The notes under the pieces were generated by a model. The model saw only the letters and a list, made by a program, of their open reading frames with translations. It did not search any database and was not told the origin of the DNA. DNA of 64,000 nucleotides, taken from Roseovarius lutimaris. Its GTDB lineage: Bacteria; Pseudomonadota; Alphaproteobacteria; Rhodobacterales; Rhodobacteraceae. The first letter of the stretch is position 1; every line of letters starts with the position of its first letter. Shown here piece by piece: positions 63,395 through 64,000 of the stretch. The position numbers and the translations under genes are program-made. Location: the NCBI RefSeq assembly GCF_900115165.1, contig NZ_FOVP01000001.1, positions 62,001 through 126,000 of the forward strand, in the 5' to 3' direction.

Positions 63395-64000
63395 TTATCT
63401 CCGTTTTTCGGCATCTTGCGCGGCAGAGAGCACATCCTGGGCCCGTTGCCAAGCCGCAGATCCGCGCGGCAAGAGGTCTATTGCGCGTTGCGCGTGTATT
63501 TTAGCATCTTTCAGCCGTCCGATCATGGCATATCGTTCCGCCGTCAGAACCGAGGCCATGCCGTTGTTGCCCTGCTTGGCATAGGTCACCGCCAGATCGC
63601 GCATCACGCGCGGATCGCGGCCGTCGCGGGCGCGAGATTTATCAAGGAATTGCTGGGCCTTGGCCAGCTGACCATTGGCCAGAAGGGCGCGCCCGTAAGA
63701 CCCGAGAATCAGCGGATTGTTCGGCGCCAGATTGGTGGCACGGGCATAGGCGGCGACCGCCGGTTTGATCTGGCGGCTTTCCATCAGGATCTGGCCGCGC
63801 AATTCATGAAGGTAGGGGTCTTTGGGGCGTCGCGCGATTGCGCCGTCGATTGCGCCAAGGGCACGGCGCAGATCGGACTGGCGGTGATAGGCCACGGCCT
63901 GACGCATCAGTTTGACATCCTCAAAGCCGCTTTCACCGGCGCGGGTCAGGGTCCATTTCGGCGAGCGTTGAAAGGCCGAAAGCTTGCCCTTGGCGCGGGC
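63395..64000 (-). CDS. C-terminal part of a TPR-containing protein, probably M48 metalloprotease
   Basis: The last 201 codons of a gene whose start lies beyond the window edge. Helical TPR-like repeats are visible (RRALGAIDGAIARRPKDPYL, AVAAYARATNLAPNNPLILG). The order and the stretch KGKLSAFQRSPKWTLTRA resemble the C-terminal end of BepA/YfgC-type M48 proteases of Rhodobacteraceae, which assist outer-membrane protein assembly. The protease domain itself is not in the window, so the assignment is tentative. Confidence 0.6.
   Translation of the reverse strand, partial: ARAKGKLSAFQRSPKWTLTRAGESGFEDVKLMRQAVAYHRQSDLRRALGAIDGAIARRPKDPYLHELRGQILMESRQIKPAVAAYARATNLAPNNPLILGSYGRALLANGQLAKAQQFLDKSRARDGRDPRVMRDLAVTYAKQGNNGMASVLTAERYAMIGRLKDAKIHAQRAIDLLPRGSAAWQRAQDVLSAAQDAEKRR

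Overview
This window reads as chromosomal DNA of an alphaproteobacterium of the Rhodobacterales (Roseobacter/Rhodobacteraceae type). The evidence is the high GC content, tightly overlapping ATGA gene junctions, a full 14-gene nuo operon broken up by small extra genes, followed by birA-coaX-rnj, non-pyrrolysine MttB-family genes, a Mur/SitABCD manganese system, and several dispersed repeats of a kind common in this group. All family assignments are made by eye from motifs; no search was run.

Layout. (1) 1-10.4 kb: leucine/isovalerate (liu) catabolism: isovaleryl-CoA dehydrogenase, an acyl-CoA synthetase, both subunits of methylcrotonyl-CoA carboxylase, a glutathione transferase-like protein, HMG-CoA lyase and a methylglutaconyl-CoA hydratase. 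The cluster is interrupted by a reversed ompW with an FNR-like box and by a low-GC thermonuclease gene. (2) 10.6-29.8 kb: respiratory complex I, nuoA-N in canonical order, with about a dozen accessory ORFs between the subunits: small membrane proteins, three lipoproteins, a secreted three-repeat cysteine protein, a DUF5337 protein and a carboxymuconolactone-decarboxylase-like protein. NuoE carries a C-terminal helix-hairpin-helix-type domain that is duplicated in the adjacent membrane protein. (3) 29.8-35.2 kb: biotin ligase (needed by the carboxylase of region 1), type III pantothenate kinase, RNase J and a SulP anion transporter. (4) 35.2-41.4 kb: a manganese ABC transporter (sitABCD) with a dimethylformamidase large-subunit homologue downstream, and a divergent Fur-family regulator (probably Mur). 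(5) 41.4-50.3 kb: a putative quaternary-amine catabolic locus with GlxA-type and GntR regulators, a DapA-family lyase, an aldehyde dehydrogenase, a DAO-type oxidase and two MttB-family methyltransferases. (6) 50.4-54.6 kb: cysS behind a tiny cysteine-rich leader ORF, citramalate synthase, and a squalene/phytoene-synthase-fold protein that resembles the complex I assembly factor NDUFAF6. (7) 54.6-57.8 kb: TetR regulator, sterol-desaturase-family hydroxylase, a membrane-anchored small protein and an EamA exporter. (8) 58.2-64 kb: argD and argF, decarboxylating 6-phosphogluconate dehydrogenase, a repeat island, two tandem thioredoxin-fold periplasmic proteins, and the 3' end of a probable M48/TPR protease.

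How the parts relate. The liu enzymes degrade leucine to acetoacetate and acetyl-CoA; the reduced flavin and NADH produced feed the respiratory chain that complex I serves. BirA biotinylates the carboxylase. The NDUFAF6-like protein may act on complex I. The best candidates for something undescribed are the envelope cysteine-repeat proteins and the duplicated NuoE C-terminal domain in the nuo operon, the cysteine-codon leader in front of cysS, and the MttB/DapA/ALDH/oxidase locus. No rRNA, tRNA, CRISPR array, transposase or integrase was seen.
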